A stretch of 6,941 nt of DNA from an uncultured Bacilli bacterium (GTDB lineage: Bacteria > Bacillota_I > Bacilli_A > ML615J-28 > CAG-313), in NCBI GenBank assembly GCA_934098295.1, contig CAKONV010000035.1, positions 1-6,941 of the forward strand, given 5' to 3'. Each line of letters starts with the position of its first letter. Within the stretch, counting starts at the first letter, position 1. Shown in pieces: positions 5,784 through 6,941 of the stretch. Both the position numbers and the translations under genes were made by a program. The notes under the pieces were generated by a model. It saw only the letters and a program-made list of their open reading frames with translations. It made no database searches and had not been told where the DNA came from.

Positions 5784-6857
5784 ATGATATATAATGAATT
5801 TTGTGGTAAAAAAATTAGTCGTTTAGGCTTTGGATGTATGAGATTTCCTAAAGATTTCCAAGAAACCAAAAAAATTATAGATGAAGCATATAAAAAAGGA
5901 GTCAATTATTATGATACTGCATATGTATATAATAACTCCGAAGTAACTTTAGCAGCATGTTTGGAAGAATATGATCGAAGTAGTTATTATCTTACATCGA
6001 AACTACCTATTGATTTAGTTAAAACTCCTGAAGATGTAATAAGAATTTTTAATGAATCATGTAAAAGATTAAATACTGATTATATAGATTTTTACCTATT
6101 ACATGCGGTAAATGCGAACAAATTAGAAAAGATAAAAGAATTAAAAATAATAGATATTTTAAAAAAATTAAAGGAAGAAGGAAGAATTAAGTTTCTAGGT
6201 TTTTCCATTCATGCTAGAAAAGAAGTTTTAATTGATACCCTAGATTTATATAATTTTGACTTTGCACAAATACAATTAAACTATTATGATATGATTCATG
6301 AACCTGGATTTGAAGGTTATGAAATTTTAACAAAGAGAAATATTCCTGTAGTAATTATGGAACCAGTTAAGGGGGGATTATTAGCTAACATACCATACCC
6401 TTTATCAAAACCATTTGTTGAATATAATAAAGAATATTCATGCGCTTCTTATTGCTTTTATTTTTTGATGCAATTTCCTAACATTAAAATAATTTTATCA
6501 GGAATGTCAGATTTAGCTCAAGTAGAAGATAATTTGAAAACTTTCGAGACAGAAACTATTTACACCAAAGAAATGAATGAAGCAATCATGAAAGTCAAAG
6601 ATTCACTAATGAAAATTAACAAAGTAGGTTGTACAGGTTGTAGATATTGTATGCCATGTCCTTTTGGAGTTGATATCCCTACTAATTTTAAAGTATACAA
6701 TATGAAAGCATTAGGTGAAGCTTTAAATAATAATTATTGGAAAAATTTAAATTATCCTGAATCATTATCTTTATGTAAGAAATGTGGTTCATGTGTAAGA
6801 AAATGTCCACAAGGTATTAATATCCCTTTGGAACTTGAAAAAATTTTAAATAAATAA
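5784..6857 (+). CDS. Aldo/keto reductase with C-terminal iron-sulfur domain
   Basis: A 357-residue oxidoreductase. Residues 1 to about 265 are the NAD(P)H-type aldo/keto reductase barrel with the full catalytic tetrad: D44 and Y49 in YDTAYVY, K73 in TSKLP and H107 in LLHAV; a GFSIH motif (139-143) and EPVKGGLL (193-200) follow. The C-terminal part carries two cysteine clusters, C283-x2-C286-x2-C289-x2-C292-P and C331-x2-C334-x2-C337-x3-C341-P, each with the four cysteines needed for a 4Fe-4S cluster. This architecture is frequent in strict anaerobes; the clusters probably pass electrons to or from the barrel, but the natural substrate is not known. It is slightly short for the family yet complete. 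AAGGAGA (5768-5774) sits 9 nt before the ATG. It appears monocistronic, diverging from the small ORF. Confidence 0.95.
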   Translation: MIYNEFCGKKISRLGFGCMRFPKDFQETKKIIDEAYKKGVNYYDTAYVYNNSEVTLAACLEEYDRSSYYLTSKLPIDLVKTPEDVIRIFNESCKRLNTDYIDFYLLHAVNANKLEKIKELKIIDILKKLKEEGRIKFLGFSIHARKEVLIDTLDLYNFDFAQIQLNYYDMIHEPGFEGYEILTKRNIPVVIMEPVKGGLLANIPYPLSKPFVEYNKEYSCASYCFYFLMQFPNIKIILSGMSDLAQVEDNLKTFETETIYTKEMNEAIMKVKDSLMKINKVGCTGCRYCMPCPFGVDIPTNFKVYNMKALGEALNNNYWKNLNYPESLSLCKKCGSCVRKCPQGINIPLELEKILNK

Positions 6858-6941
6858 AAAAATTAAAAAGCCTACTATAAAAAAGTCAAGTAAATTAATA
6901 AAATAATTTATTTAAAAAGTTTAAAGTACGCAAAAAAGGGC
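6858..6941. other. AT-rich tail without a supported gene
   Basis: After the reductase stop there is A-rich sequence with no ORF of note. The only inverted repeat is an all-AT pair, TAAATTA (6891-6897) with TAATTTA (6904-6910), followed by TTT; it is too weak to call a terminator. The window ends in AAAAAAGGGC, which could be the left half of a terminator cut by the edge. Confidence 0.5.

Noticed and set aside
6891..6913. AT-only hairpin after the reductase gene
   Set aside because: The stem has no G-C pairs and only three T residues follow, so it would not be a stable intrinsic terminator.
1..6941. CRISPR array, tRNA or rRNA genes, riboswitch or phage genes
   Set aside because: No regularly spaced repeat array, no cloverleaf or rRNA-like sequence, no long structured leader, and no phage or transposase coding sequence was seen by eye.

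Overview
The window is very AT-rich DNA with compact genes, strong GGAGG-type ribosome binding sites, standard stop codons and near-consensus sigma-A promoters. Gene content points to a low-G+C anaerobic Gram-positive of the Bacillota, of the gut Clostridia/Erysipelotrichia/RF39-like kind: a YtrA-type GntR regulator with an ABC exporter, acetate kinase, an iron-sulfur aldo/keto reductase, and FtsZ with a short C-terminal tail. The exact taxon cannot be read from the window. TGG encodes tryptophan and TGA ends the small minus-strand gene, so nothing suggests a mycoplasma-type code.

Layout. (1) Positions 1-173 hold a two-copy 17-bp direct repeat at the left edge, a consensus promoter and a palindrome just after its -10 box. 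(2) Positions 174-2998 are a tight five-gene operon: YtrA-type regulator, ABC ATPase, six-helix permease, small lipoprotein and YfcE/MJ0936-type phosphodiesterase. Junctions run from a 10-nt overlap to a 13-nt gap, and a clean hairpin terminator follows at 3002-3028. (3) An extended -10 promoter at 3063-3091 drives ackA, followed after 41 nt, with no terminator, by ftsZ. (4) A bidirectional terminator at 5496-5527 lies between ftsZ and a convergent 52-codon ORF on the minus strand (5518-5676), whose stop codon is inside the hairpin. (5) A divergent control region with an 18-bp palindrome (5730-5747) separates that ORF from a plus-strand aldo/keto reductase with two C-terminal cysteine motifs (5784-6857). 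The last 84 bases are AT-rich with no supported gene.

How the genes work together. The first operon looks like a self-regulated membrane export or envelope-stress module: the regulator probably binds the promoter palindrome, the ATPase and permease form the transporter, and the lipoprotein is probably its extracytoplasmic partner. The phosphodiesterase may simply ride along. AckA makes ATP from acetyl phosphate in fermentation, and its apparent co-transcription with ftsZ is unusual because ftsZ normally sits in the division/cell-wall cluster. The iron-sulfur reductase fits anaerobic redox metabolism. Most of the window is recognisable core or common accessory content; I found no clearly unprecedented system. 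The best leads are the unrecognised small ORF, the orphan lipoprotein in the ABC operon, and the ackA-ftsZ linkage.
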